Origin: JAGQVA01 sp041391725
Lineage (GTDB): Bacteria; Bacteroidota; Bacteroidia; J057
Length of the DNA stretch: 64,000 bases
Reading direction: 5' to 3'
Assembly: GCA_041391725.1 (NCBI GenBank)
Contig: JAWKNL010000027.1
Location: 14,039-78,038 of the forward strand
This document shows, piece by piece, positions 54,127-61,755 of the stretch. The stretch's first letter is position 1. Each line of letters opens with the position of its first letter. The notes below the pieces were generated by a model that was not told the origin of the DNA, did not search any database, and saw nothing but the letters and a program-made list of their open reading frames with translations. The position numbers were made by a program, and so were the translations under genes.

Positions 54127-54801
54127 TCAGTAGCGGTAATCCCGTTTTTTTACCTCAAAACCCGCCGGAATACGAAATTGTTCGGAATCAAAAGGTTTGG
54201 GAGTGACTTTTGTGACGGTTGTTACTACGGTGAGACCGGGTTCCTGCATCACTGTCTTCAGCGGTATTCGCCCGTCAAGGCCTGCTGCAAGAAAACTGGC
54301 TTTTGCGCGGGTATTATGGGGATAAAGCGTGGTATTGATCCTGTATTTATCACAAACATAGTAGGTGAAGAGGGCATTGCCTTTTCGGAGCTTATACTCA
54401 TCACAGATGGTGCCATTTACCTCGGCCTGATTGCCGGTAGCTTTGGCAACCGGTGCTTCTTCGGGTTCGGGTTTGTTGAGGTCAGAATAAGAAGAAAACC
54501 GGAAAGCCCGCTGATTGGCCATGTCGATACTATACTCGTAATTGGAATCAGCAATAAAAATGAATGTCTTGGGATACTCACCACCGCTGAGTTGTACGAT
54601 ATAGTTTCCTTCCTTGAGGTGCATCAGCAGTTGATTGTTGGGCTTATTTTCCTTCAGTTCATCGGCTTTGGGCCCTTTCATCTGCACTTCAAACTGAATA
54701 CTTCCTTCAAAAAAACCGGCTGGATCTGACTGGGCAAAAAGGTTGGGGCCAATAAAAATCCCTGCCAAAAAAATGATCAAAACATACTTTGCGTCTTTCA
54801 T
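54127..54801 (-). CDS. Exported DUF4412 family protein
   Basis: A 224-residue exported protein; residues 1-24 are a signal peptide (VLIIFLAGIFIGPNLFAQS). The mature protein is a beta-rich domain of the DUF4412 type (FEGSIQFEVQMKG, GNYIVQLSGGEYPKTFIFIA, NGTICDEYKLRKGNALFTYY, and the final RIPAGFEVKKRDY). The family is common in Bacteroidota envelopes and its function is unknown. It precedes yraN by 4 bp and probably shares its transcript. Confidence 0.83.
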   Translation of the reverse strand: MKDAKYVLIIFLAGIFIGPNLFAQSDPAGFFEGSIQFEVQMKGPKADELKENKPNNQLLMHLKEGNYIVQLSGGEYPKTFIFIADSNYEYSIDMANQRAFRFSSYSDLNKPEPEEAPVAKATGNQAEVNGTICDEYKLRKGNALFTYYVCDKYRINTTLYPHNTRAKASFLAAGLDGRIPLKTVMQEPGLTVVTTVTKVTPKPFDSEQFRIPAGFEVKKRDYRY

Positions 54802-54869
54802 ATCAGAATAATCCTATTTTGTACTAAAAGATACGCGCCAGCCCGGTTTTTATTGAAATTCAAATTAGC

Positions 54870-55388
54870 TTAAATCTCTCCTTCTCCGACCATATCGCTG
54901 TAAGAATGGGTAAGTAAGTCGCGCTGTTCTATTCCCAGCGTTTTCATATAGTGGTTGCACTGGGAGAGCAACTGCTCTTCGCTATACGTCCCGTCGGTAT
55001 CAATGGCTTCAATTTCGACAAAACTTCCCAGGTTCTTTACCTGGTCGATATGGAACTTCACATTTCCAATAAAATAGATTTCTCTGGCTTTAACCACTAC
55101 TTTCCAGACGCCCAGGGCCGCACTCAGCAAGCTTCTCAACTCATCTCCCGGGCTGGTTTTGTGCAGCATGACTTTTGCAGTTTTGGGACCGGCCTGGTTG
55201 TTTCGGCGGTAGAATATCAGGTTGTTTTCTATTTTACCCTGGCGAAGTTTCATGCGGCCATTGGGGCAGAAAAAATAAGTGTCGGTCTGATTATCTGTGC
55301 CCAGATCTTCTGCCCCGAGATCACGGAGTATCTGTCTGATTTCATCTGCACGCCGGGTTCGGGCTTTAATTTCTACATTGAGCGGCAT
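54870..55388 (-). CDS. CYTH domain protein (class IV adenylate cyclase/triphosphatase-like)
   Basis: A 172-residue cytosolic protein with the CYTH triphosphate tunnel fold. Family marks are NVEIKARTR at the N-terminus (the usual ExExK is only partly kept), QTDTYFFCPNGRMKLRQG with paired basic residues, LIFYRRNN, VKFHIDQVKNLGSFVEIEAI and YSEEQL. Members cleave organic or inorganic triphosphates or act as class IV adenylate cyclases; which applies here cannot be told. It follows the RidA gene by 2 bp. Confidence 0.85.
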   Translation of the reverse strand: MPLNVEIKARTRRADEIRQILRDLGAEDLGTDNQTDTYFFCPNGRMKLRQGKIENNLIFYRRNNQAGPKTAKVMLHKTSPGDELRSLLSAALGVWKVVVKAREIYFIGNVKFHIDQVKNLGSFVEIEAIDTDGTYSEEQLLSQCNHYMKTLGIEQRDLLTHSYSDMVGEGEI

Positions 55389-55390
55389 AG

Positions 55391-55786
55391 TCAGTGATTT
55401 TCGGGGATAATGGCCGTCACTTCAATTTCCACCACCAGTTCTTCTCTGATCAGGGCATACACTTCCACCATAGTCGCTGCGGGTTTGATATTGCCAAAAA
55501 CTTCTGCATGCGCCTTTCCCACTTCCGGCCATGTCATCATATCGGTCACATACATTCGGGTCCTGACGACATGCTCCATTTTTGCGCCGGCATCGTGCAG
55601 CGCCTGCTGAATTTTCAGCAGGATGTAATGCGTCTGATTGTAGGCGTCTCCCGGAAACAATACTTCATCATCGTCCACGGCGGTTGTGCCCGACACCTCA
55701 ACGATATTGCCTACCCGCACGGCCCGTGAATAGCCCACGACTGATTCCCACTCTGTATTAGAAGATATATTGAGTCTTTCTTTCAT
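55391..55786 (-). CDS. RidA family protein (enamine/imine deaminase)
   Basis: A 131-residue cytosolic RidA/YjgF-family protein that hydrolyses reactive enamine or imine intermediates. The family pattern is EWESVVGYSRAVRVGNIVEV, GTTAV, YNQTHYILLKIQQALHDAGA, VVRTRMYVTDMMTWPEVGKA, and VEVYALIREELVVEIEVTAI with the catalytic arginine in VVRTRMYVT. The ATG at 55786 is used because the frame upstream has no plausible fold. Next in order is the CYTH gene 2 bp downstream. Confidence 0.93.
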   Translation of the reverse strand: MKERLNISSNTEWESVVGYSRAVRVGNIVEVSGTTAVDDDEVLFPGDAYNQTHYILLKIQQALHDAGAKMEHVVRTRMYVTDMMTWPEVGKAHAEVFGNIKPAATMVEVYALIREELVVEIEVTAIIPENH

Positions 55787-55878
55787 TGAACAAAAATAAT
55801 AAAGGCTTACATAGGGTTTATAAAAATTTAAATGACGGGAAAAAAAATTATCCCTATACTTGTACAAACCCGCAGACT

Positions 55879-56502
55879 ATGATGGAATTTTTCCGCCGTA
55901 TTTTTCGATTTATTTTTGGGGGCAACGAGACAAAACCCATTGATGAGGCACCGGTTTCCCAACCAGCAGAAACAACTATTCAGCAGGAACCACAGCCTGA
56001 ACCCCGTGCAAAGTTACCCGCAGAAACGGAAAATGAGCCCGACCTGCCCGGAGATTTCACAACCGGGGGCGTTGATATTCGCCTAGTAAGATTTGATTTT
56101 GGCAAAGCAGATACGCTGGGCAAACTATATATCAACGGAAAATTTCAGTGTTATACGCTGGAAAACAGTGAGGCGGGAAAACACCTTCTTCCCACAGGGA
56201 GCCATTCGCTTTCGCTCAATACCTCGGGGGGAAGGCACGCCACCTATCTTTTTCGGTTTAGGGATTTGCACAAAGGAATGCTCGCCATTACAGGTGTAAC
56301 CGGTTTCGACAGCGCCTGTATCCATATAGGCAACCGGGTAGAGGACAACTCCGGATCGGTTATGGTTGGAAATAAAATATTCAGACAAACAGAAAGTGAT
56401 TTCCGGGAAGTCTGGTATAGTGATAAAGCGTATATGAAAATTTACCCCGCCATTGCAGAGGTTCTTGTAAAAGGCGGGCAGGTATCGATCAATATCTCTT
56501 AA
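55879..56502 (+). CDS. DUF5675 family protein
   Basis: A 207-residue protein. The start ATG at 55879 gives MMEFFRRIFRFIFGG, an amphipathic or membrane-associated N-terminus, then a low-complexity acidic/Gln-rich linker (about 20-75), then a DUF5675 domain: DIRLVRFDFGKADTLGKLYI, FQCYTLENSEAGKHLLPTGS, HKGMLAITGVTGFDSACIHI with GNRVEDNSGSVMVGNK. This family is related to phage and secretion-associated proteins and its role is unknown. The stop overlaps the next start by one base (TAATG), so the two are translationally coupled. Confidence 0.8.
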   Translation: MMEFFRRIFRFIFGGNETKPIDEAPVSQPAETTIQQEPQPEPRAKLPAETENEPDLPGDFTTGGVDIRLVRFDFGKADTLGKLYINGKFQCYTLENSEAGKHLLPTGSHSLSLNTSGGRHATYLFRFRDLHKGMLAITGVTGFDSACIHIGNRVEDNSGSVMVGNKIFRQTESDFREVWYSDKAYMKIYPAIAEVLVKGGQVSINIS

Positions 56503-57467
56503 TGCAGCACGCAACCGCCCGTTTAACCTGCTTCTTTCTGGTTCTGTTTTTTTCCCTGCCTTATGTCTATGGGCAGAATGGGGCAAGGCCCTTTCATTAT
56601 CAGCACGATTTCAAAAATCCGCAATCCTTTTTCCAAAACAGCCTACAACTGAATCCCCGGAGAAAACGTGCATCCACTTTTATCGGGCTGGGTACATATG
56701 CAGTCAGTATGACGTATCTTGGTACAGCCTGGTATTCTCAGGAGGATTTGGGATCGTTCCACTTTTTTGACGATATGCACGAATGGAAGCAGATGGACAA
56801 GGCCGGCCATATCCTGGGCGGATACCACTGCACCCGCCTGATGACCGATTTGTTTAAATGGTCAGGAGTAGAAAAAAAGCAGGCTGTGCTGGCAGGCAGC
56901 CTTTACGGGTTTCTGGCGATGAGCAGTATCGAAGTATTTGATGGGTTCGGGGAAAGCTGGGGGTTTAGCTGGCCTGATATCGGGGCCAATTTTCTGGGCG
57001 CTTCACTCGCTGCAGGGAATCAGCTTTTGTGGAATGAAGACCGCATACAGTTAAAAGTCTCCTATGTACCTTCAGTATATGCCGGCGACCCTGATTTTGA
57101 ATATTTATTTGGTTCCAACTGGACAGAATGGATACTCAAAGATTACAACGGGCACACGATGTGGATGAGTTTCAGGGTTCATTCTTTTTTGCCCGAAGGA
57201 AATTTCCGCAATCACTATCCCCGATGGCTGAACCTGGCGATAGGTTATGGAGCAGAAGGTCTCCAAGGAGGTTACGATGACCCGACCAAAGCTTACCTTC
57301 AGAGAGAGTACAGGCAGTTTTACCTGAGCCTCGACATTGATGTCAGTCAGATCCATACCCGGTCGGGGTTTTTAAATACGTTGTTTAGTGTGGTGAATGT
57401 GGTCAGAATTCCGCTGCCGACTGTACAGTTTGACAAAACCGGAGTGGGATTCCGGGCTTTTCAATAA
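56502..57467 (+). CDS. DUF2279 family exported protein
   Basis: A 321-residue protein with a signal peptide (ARLTCFFLVLFFSLPYVYG). The DUF2279 pattern is clear: TYLGTAWYSQEDLGSFHFFD, EWKQMDKAGHILGGYHCTRL, SSIEVFDGFGESWGFSWPDI and GANFLGASLAAGNQLLWNED. It is predicted as an outer-membrane-associated or periplasmic protein of unknown function widespread in Bacteroidota. It is coupled to the DUF5675 gene by a one-base overlap and is followed by a strong terminator. Confidence 0.87.
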   Translation: MQHATARLTCFFLVLFFSLPYVYGQNGARPFHYQHDFKNPQSFFQNSLQLNPRRKRASTFIGLGTYAVSMTYLGTAWYSQEDLGSFHFFDDMHEWKQMDKAGHILGGYHCTRLMTDLFKWSGVEKKQAVLAGSLYGFLAMSSIEVFDGFGESWGFSWPDIGANFLGASLAAGNQLLWNEDRIQLKVSYVPSVYAGDPDFEYLFGSNWTEWILKDYNGHTMWMSFRVHSFLPEGNFRNHYPRWLNLAIGYGAEGLQGGYDDPTKAYLQREYRQFYLSLDIDVSQIHTRSGFLNTLFSVVNVVRIPLPTVQFDKTGVGFRAFQ

Positions 57468-57498
57468 AAAAAGCAGTCCCTTCTGTGGAACTGCTTTT
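57466..57498. terminator. Terminator downstream of the DUF2279 gene
   Basis: Inverted arms aaagcagt / actgcttt around a loop, with an A-run on the left and T's on the right, so it may act in both directions for the convergent T9SS gene. Confidence 0.75.
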
Positions 57499-57519
57499 GA
57501 TTTATTGTACATCAAACTA

Positions 57520-57861
57520 TCAAATAAAGGAGAGCCTACGTGTTTGTTTTTTCTCCCCCATCGCCACTTCCAGCAGATAGATGCCTTTGGGAAGAGAGCC
57601 AAGCCTGATTGTGTCTTTATATTCACCCGGATTGGAAGTAATCTGATACCTGTAAACTTCCTTTCCAATCAGGTTGTAAACTTTTATTGATACGACATCA
57701 CTGTCGGAAAGGTTGGACACTTCCAAAGAAAAATCTCCGGTCGTACTGGGATTGGGATAAACGTTGAAACTAATGTGAAAGTCAGCCACATGCTGACCAA
57801 ATACGGGAGCATAGCAGGAGAAAAAAGCCAGGAACAACAAAATAGTAAAATAATGCCGCAT
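57520..57861 (-). CDS. Minimal T9SS-sorted protein (signal peptide plus sorting domain)
   Basis: A 113-residue protein nearly identical in plan to the one at 9571-9918. A signal peptide (MRHYFTILLFLAFFSCYAPV) leads into about ten residues and then a T9SS type A sorting domain from about residue 33 to the end: FNVYPNPSTTGDFSLEVSNL, IKVYNLIGKEVYRYQI, LPKGIYLLEV and the closing RRLSFI. There is no cargo domain. The start at 57861 is preferred over the 42-bp longer frame because it yields the signal peptide. Function unknown. Confidence 0.8.
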   Translation of the reverse strand: MRHYFTILLFLAFFSCYAPVFGQHVADFHISFNVYPNPSTTGDFSLEVSNLSDSDVVSIKVYNLIGKEVYRYQITSNPGEYKDTIRLGSLPKGIYLLEVAMGEKKQTRRLSFI

Positions 57862-57972
57862 ACTCGCCTCAATTAAATATCTAATCGCAAAATCTAATCG
57901 CACCTGTTTACGTAAAGGTACTTGGTAGCCCTTACTGAATCAAGCCTATGTAAGGAAATGAATATCTTTTCG

Positions 57973-57980
57973 TAATTTTG
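57973..57980 (+). promoter_or_regulatory. -7 promoter box of rnpB
   Basis: TAATTTTG is an exact TAnnTTTG match whose expected start site is within a few bases of the RNase P RNA 5' end. The -33 element is not clear. Confidence 0.45.
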
Positions 57981-57989
57981 AAATAAATT

Positions 57990-58363
57990 GGCTGAAAATG
58001 ATTCCATCGCTCCGTGAAATACCGGGGAGGAAAGTCCGGACAGCATAGGGCATCCTGCTTCCTAACGGGAAGGCATCACTTCGGTGGTGACAGCAAGTGC
58101 AACAGAAAGTAAACCGTCTCTTTATGGGATAAGGGTGAAATGGTGGGGTAAGAGCCCACCGGTCCCGGTGGTGACATCGGGAGCCAGGTAAACCTCAGGA
58201 GCTGAAAGGCCAAATATACCGGCGATGATCCTTAGGGATTGAAAGGGCTGCCCGCCCGATGCCGGAGGGTAGGCTGCTAGAGGTGTCAGGTGACTGACAT
58301 CCCAGATAAATGATGGAAATTCCTTTCGGGGAAAACAGAATCCGGCTTATGAGTTTTCAGTCA
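57990..58363 (+). ncRNA. rnpB: RNase P RNA component
   Basis: Bacterial class A RNase P RNA, the catalytic RNA that trims tRNA 5' ends. Conserved blocks are all present in order: GAGGAAAGTCCGGAC (58030s), ACAGAAAGTA, GTAAGAGCCCACC, and AGATAAATGATGGA followed by ACAGAATCCGGCTTAT. P1 pairs ggctgaaaa at 57990 with ttttcagtc ending at 58362. Ends are accurate to a few bases. Confidence 0.97.
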
Positions 58364-58368
58364 GTTTG

Positions 58369-58393
58369 GGGGAATCTTCGGGTTCCCCTTTTT
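58369..58393 (+). terminator. rnpB terminator
   Basis: Stem ggggaa / ttcccc (58369-58374, 58383-58388) followed by five T's, directly after the RNase P RNA. Confidence 0.8.
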
Positions 58394-58395
58394 CA

Positions 58396-58428
58396 TTAAA
58401 AAAGCGCCTGCATTTTCTGCAGGCGCTT
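58396..58428 (-). terminator. Terminator of the Asn/Tyr/Ser-rich protein gene
   Basis: A 9-bp GC-rich stem (gcgcctgca / tgcaggcgc at 58404-58412 and 58418-58426) with six T's following on the minus strand, 34 bp after the stop of that gene. Confidence 0.75.
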
Positions 58429-58461
58429 AAAACACACCACCAAAAGACAATTTTTATTTTT

Positions 58462-59928
58462 TTAGTTTCCTCTTCTGATTGTCGAAGGGGAGGCTGTTCT
58501 GCTATTACTGTTACTTCCGGAAGAAGGACGGCTTACATTTCCACTATTCCCGCTATTGCTCCGGGGCGCGCTATAGGTATTGCTCCTCTGCTGCGGAGAC
58601 GATGAAGGCGTACTCCGGCGCTCAATACTGCTTCCGCTGTTGCTATTGCTGCGCGGCGCACTGTAGCTGTTGTTATTTGAGCGCGGAGCGGTGTAAGTAT
58701 TGGTTCTTTCGGGAGCCGAATAGGTTCTCCGCTCTACATTGCTTCCGCTGTTGCTGCGCGGTGCGCTGTAGGTATTGGTTCTCTCGGGAGCCGAATAGGT
58801 TCTCCGCTCTACATTGCTTCCGCTGTTGCTGCGCGGTGCGCTGTAAGTATTGGTTCTCTCGGGAGCCGAATAGGTTCTCCGCTCTACATTGCTGTTATTA
58901 TTGGGCGAATTGAGATTTCTGCTTTCCCTTTCATAGCCTGGAGTAACATATCGGGGCTGGCCAGCCTGACCGTTACCGGACTGAGAATTGCGGTTGATTG
59001 TGGTAGCTCTTCCGGAGGTATTGGAATTGGAAGGAGCTGCGAGTCTTCCGCTGGTTCCGGAAGTGCTACGGGGGGAAAGTTGTCCTACTCGTTCTTCTCC
59101 GTTGTATCCACCGGTATTTCTACCGCTTACGCCCTGGCGCTGAGGCGCATTATTGCGGATATTGGAGTTGTTGGTGCTTCCGGCATATCTGGATCCGGGG
59201 TTACCGTTTCCTGATCGTCTGTACCAGTAGTCGTTGGAATAACCACTACCTGCAGAAGCATAACCATTATTGTATCCGCGGTAATATCCGTTGGCATAAC
59301 CGTTGTTGTATCCATTCCTGTACCCATTCCGGTAACCGCGATTATATCCCCGGTTGTAATTGTTGGAATATCCCCATGATGAACGCCAGGGCCGGGAATA
59401 ATAGGTTGTATAGGAGTAATTATAAAATCCGCCACCATAGGCACAATAGTCGTAGAAAAACGGATCATATCCCCAGGGATTCCAGCCGGTAGAATACACG
59501 ACATTTGTGGTAATGATGGTCGGTCCCCAGGACCAGGTGTTACTTACCGCATACCGTCTTCTGAGTTGCCACGGGTCGTAACGTGAACACCACAGATTCC
59601 AGTAAGGGGTACCAATCACAAAGTAGATGTCATTGGTGAAGTAGGGATCGTAATAACTCCAACCCGCTCTGGCAGGCCGGGTACTGTGAAACCGCCTCAA
59701 CCTGCGGGAATAATAAAAGTCGTCGTCGTAATCATAATAATAATCATCATCACCCCAGGTCAGGCCGCCGGTAGATGTATGCGTTTCAAATGAGGTGTTG
59801 CCAACGGAAAGTCTCGTGTCGAGAGAAAACTTTACGTCAGCATTAAAGTAATTACCTAAACTGATCCCGGCATAAGCACCGGAAAAAGACAATGTAACCA
59901 GAATCAGAAGTATAGTTAAATTTCTCAT
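58462..59928 (-). CDS. Exported low-complexity protein rich in Tyr, Asn, Gly and Ser
   Basis: A 488-residue exported protein (signal peptide MRNLTILLILVTLSFSGAYA). Residues about 55-160 are aromatic-rich with Tyr/Trp motifs (SRRLRRFHSTRPARAGWSYY, IGTPYWNLWCSRYDPWQ). Residues about 190-240 repeat YRNGYNNGYANGYYRG-like units, and the last 250 residues are Ser/Asn/Arg-rich with a 25-residue repeat (SGSNVERRTYSAPERTNTYS...) present about three times in tandem. No globular family was recognised. The composition suggests a disordered, possibly self-assembling, surface or matrix protein. It stands alone before the helicase gene. Confidence 0.7.
   Translation of the reverse strand: MRNLTILLILVTLSFSGAYAGISLGNYFNADVKFSLDTRLSVGNTSFETHTSTGGLTWGDDDYYYDYDDDFYYSRRLRRFHSTRPARAGWSYYDPYFTNDIYFVIGTPYWNLWCSRYDPWQLRRRYAVSNTWSWGPTIITTNVVYSTGWNPWGYDPFFYDYCAYGGGFYNYSYTTYYSRPWRSSWGYSNNYNRGYNRGYRNGYRNGYNNGYANGYYRGYNNGYASAGSGYSNDYWYRRSGNGNPGSRYAGSTNNSNIRNNAPQRQGVSGRNTGGYNGEERVGQLSPRSTSGTSGRLAAPSNSNTSGRATTINRNSQSGNGQAGQPRYVTPGYERESRNLNSPNNNSNVERRTYSAPERTNTYSAPRSNSGSNVERRTYSAPERTNTYSAPRSNSGSNVERRTYSAPERTNTYTAPRSNNNSYSAPRSNSNSGSSIERRSTPSSSPQQRSNTYSAPRSNSGNSGNVSRPSSGSNSNSRTASPSTIRRGN
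58698..58900 (-). repeat. Tandem 75-bp coding repeats
   Basis: Near-identical 75-bp units (anchor gggagccgaataggttctcc at 58711, 58786 and 58861) encode 25-residue Ser/Arg/Tyr repeats of the preceding protein. Confidence 0.85.
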
Positions 59929-60052
59929 GGCCTAAACATTATGTACATCCAATAATACCCTAAAATACGGGAAATGGTTAGGTTCCAAAAGCAGGATTTA
60001 CCAACCGTGTCATTAAGCAGAAAATTCGTGATTTACTGTGTATGAAAGAGAA

Positions 60053-60084
60053 TTTGTCCCGCAACATTAATCTGCGTATCTTGG
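60053..60084 (+). promoter_or_regulatory. Promoter of the DEAD-box helicase gene
   Basis: TTTG (60053-60056), 20 bp spacer, TATCTTGG (60077-60084), one base off the -7 consensus. Confidence 0.4.
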
Positions 60085-60116
60085 TGCGAAGATTAGACAA
60101 TTAGATTAACCGGAGT

Positions 60117-61523
60117 TTGAAATTTACAGAATTAAACCTGGATGAAGCGCTTCTTGAGGGGATAGATTCCCTGCGGTTTGAGTCGCTCACCCCCATTCAG
60201 GAACAAGCCATTCCCCCTGCTTTAGAAGGAAAAGATCTGATCGCATGTGCCCAGACAGGTACTGGTAAAACAGCCGCCTACCTGATCCCAACCATTCAGC
60301 GGATTCGACAGACAGATACTGACCATACCCGTGTACTCATTCTCACCCCCACACGTGAGCTTGCAGCGCAGGTAGATCAAAATGTGGATGCATTATCCTA
60401 CTTCGCAGGCGTTTCATCTTTTCCGATTATCGGTGGAAAGGATGCTGACAATTTCTCCCGCCAGAAGGCCGGAATTGTCAAGGGAACCGATATACTCATT
60501 GCCACTCCCGGCAGGCTGATGATCCATATGGCATTGGGTTATCTCGACCTCACCGGAATAGAGGTCGTCATCCTCGATGAAGCCGACAAGATGCTCGATA
60601 TGGGCTTTTATGCTGATATTATCCGCATCATTGACACCATTCCTAAAACCCGCCAGACGCTGATGTTTTCGGCCACCATGCCGCCCAAAATCAGGGAACT
60701 GGCAAAAAAAATCATGATTGATCCGGTTGAAATCAATCTGAATATTTCAAAGCCCGCAGAAAAAATCAATCAGATGGCCTTTATGGTCTATGATGAACAG
60801 AAGATTCCGCTTCTCGAACATCTGATCCGTGAGCGGGAAATCGACAGCATGATCATCTTCGCCTCCAGCAAACTCAGTGTGGACGAAATCACGCGCAAGC
60901 TTTCCCGCCTCAATTACAATGTCAAAGCCATTCATTCTGATAAGGAGCAATCTGAAAGAGAAGAAACGCTGCGCGAATTTAAAAATAAGTCCTTCCCTAT
61001 TCTGGTTGGTACGGATGTGCTTTCCCGCGGGATCGATATCGACAACCTCAGTCATGTGCTCAACTACGACTGCCCCAGAGACGCAGAAGATTATGTGCAC
61101 CGCGTAGGCCGTACGGCAAGAGCCAGTTCCTCCGGAGAAGCCATTACCTTTGTCAATCCCAAAGACCACTACAAACTTCACCGCATACAGAACCTTATCG
61201 GCTATGAAATCCCCCGGCCCGAAACACCGCCGGAGCTGGGCGAAACCCCGGCTTATAATCCTTCCAAAGGAGGAAGAAACCACGAGGGCGACAGAAGGGA
61301 ACATTCTTCCGGCAGGAGGGGAAACAGCCAGCGGAGAAATAACCACAACCCACAAAACCGAAACAACCAGAGAAATCATAATCATTCTCAGGTGAAAGGC
61401 CCGCAAACACCACCAACAACAGGACAGACCGAAGGAATTTCTGCCAGTACAGAAACAGGTCAACCACCCAGAAGAAAAAAACGTCGCAGGCCTTCCCATA
61501 AGCCCCGAAATGAAGAAAATTAA
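60117..61523 (+). CDS. DEAD-box RNA helicase (RhlE-like)
   Basis: A 468-residue ATP-dependent RNA helicase. In order: Q motif (FESLTPIQEQAIP), motif I AQTGTGKT, Ia PTRELAAQ, TPGRLM, motif II VILDEADKMLDMGF, motif III SAT, then HSDKEQSEREE, GTDVLSRGIDIDNL and motif VI HRVGRTARA. The C-terminal ~95 residues are a basic, Asn/Arg/Gln-rich RNA-binding tail (RRGNSQRRNNHNPQNRNN). It acts in ribosome assembly or RNA turnover; RhlE is the closest type. The only plausible start is TTG (60117-60119): the frame upstream is closed by TAG at 60102 and contains no ATG. Confidence 0.93.
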   Translation: MKFTELNLDEALLEGIDSLRFESLTPIQEQAIPPALEGKDLIACAQTGTGKTAAYLIPTIQRIRQTDTDHTRVLILTPTRELAAQVDQNVDALSYFAGVSSFPIIGGKDADNFSRQKAGIVKGTDILIATPGRLMIHMALGYLDLTGIEVVILDEADKMLDMGFYADIIRIIDTIPKTRQTLMFSATMPPKIRELAKKIMIDPVEINLNISKPAEKINQMAFMVYDEQKIPLLEHLIREREIDSMIIFASSKLSVDEITRKLSRLNYNVKAIHSDKEQSEREETLREFKNKSFPILVGTDVLSRGIDIDNLSHVLNYDCPRDAEDYVHRVGRTARASSSGEAITFVNPKDHYKLHRIQNLIGYEIPRPETPPELGETPAYNPSKGGRNHEGDRREHSSGRRGNSQRRNNHNPQNRNNQRNHNHSQVKGPQTPPTTGQTEGISASTETGQPPRRKKRRRPSHKPRNEEN

Positions 61524-61551
61524 TTTTTTTTAAAGAAAATGTGGTAAATGC

Positions 61552-61582
61552 TTGCGTGAATGATATTCTCCTTCTACCTTTG
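61552..61582 (+). promoter_or_regulatory. Promoter of tRNA-Val
   Basis: TTG (61552-61554), 20 bp spacer, TACCTTTG (61575-61582), an exact -7 box, 30 bp before the tRNA. Confidence 0.65.
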
Positions 61583-61612
61583 CAAGGCTTTTGAATTAAG
61601 GCACATCACGAA

Positions 61613-61687
61613 GGGAGTTTAGCTCAGTTGGTTCAGAGCACCTGCCTTACAAGCAGGGGGTCACTGGTTCGAGCCCAGTAACTCCCA
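61613..61687 (+). tRNA. tRNA-Val (anticodon TAC)
   Basis: A 75-nt cloverleaf: acceptor GGGAGTT/AACTCCC, D arm GCTC/GAGC, anticodon stem CTGC/GCAG with loop CTTACAA giving TAC, T arm with GGTTCGAGCCC. The discriminator is A followed by genomic CC, so CCA may be partly encoded. It decodes GUA and related valine codons. Confidence 0.96.
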
Positions 61688-61695
61688 CCCTGAGA

Positions 61696-61738
61696 AAAGC
61701 GCTTATAAGTAATCACTTGTAGGCGCTTAATTGTTTTT
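61696..61738 (+). terminator. Terminator of tRNA-Val
   Basis: A 14-bp stem (aagcgcttataagt / acttgtaggcgctt) with loop aatc, followed by a T-rich stretch. It also lies near the stop of the convergent transporter gene. Confidence 0.8.
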
Positions 61739-61755
61739 ATTCGCTCCCCCACCTC

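Noticed and set aside
55791..55798. Promoter -7 box (TATTTTTG on the minus strand) for RidA
   Set aside because: It lies 5 bp from the RidA start codon, so the transcript would begin at or inside the ATG, and no -33 element is present.
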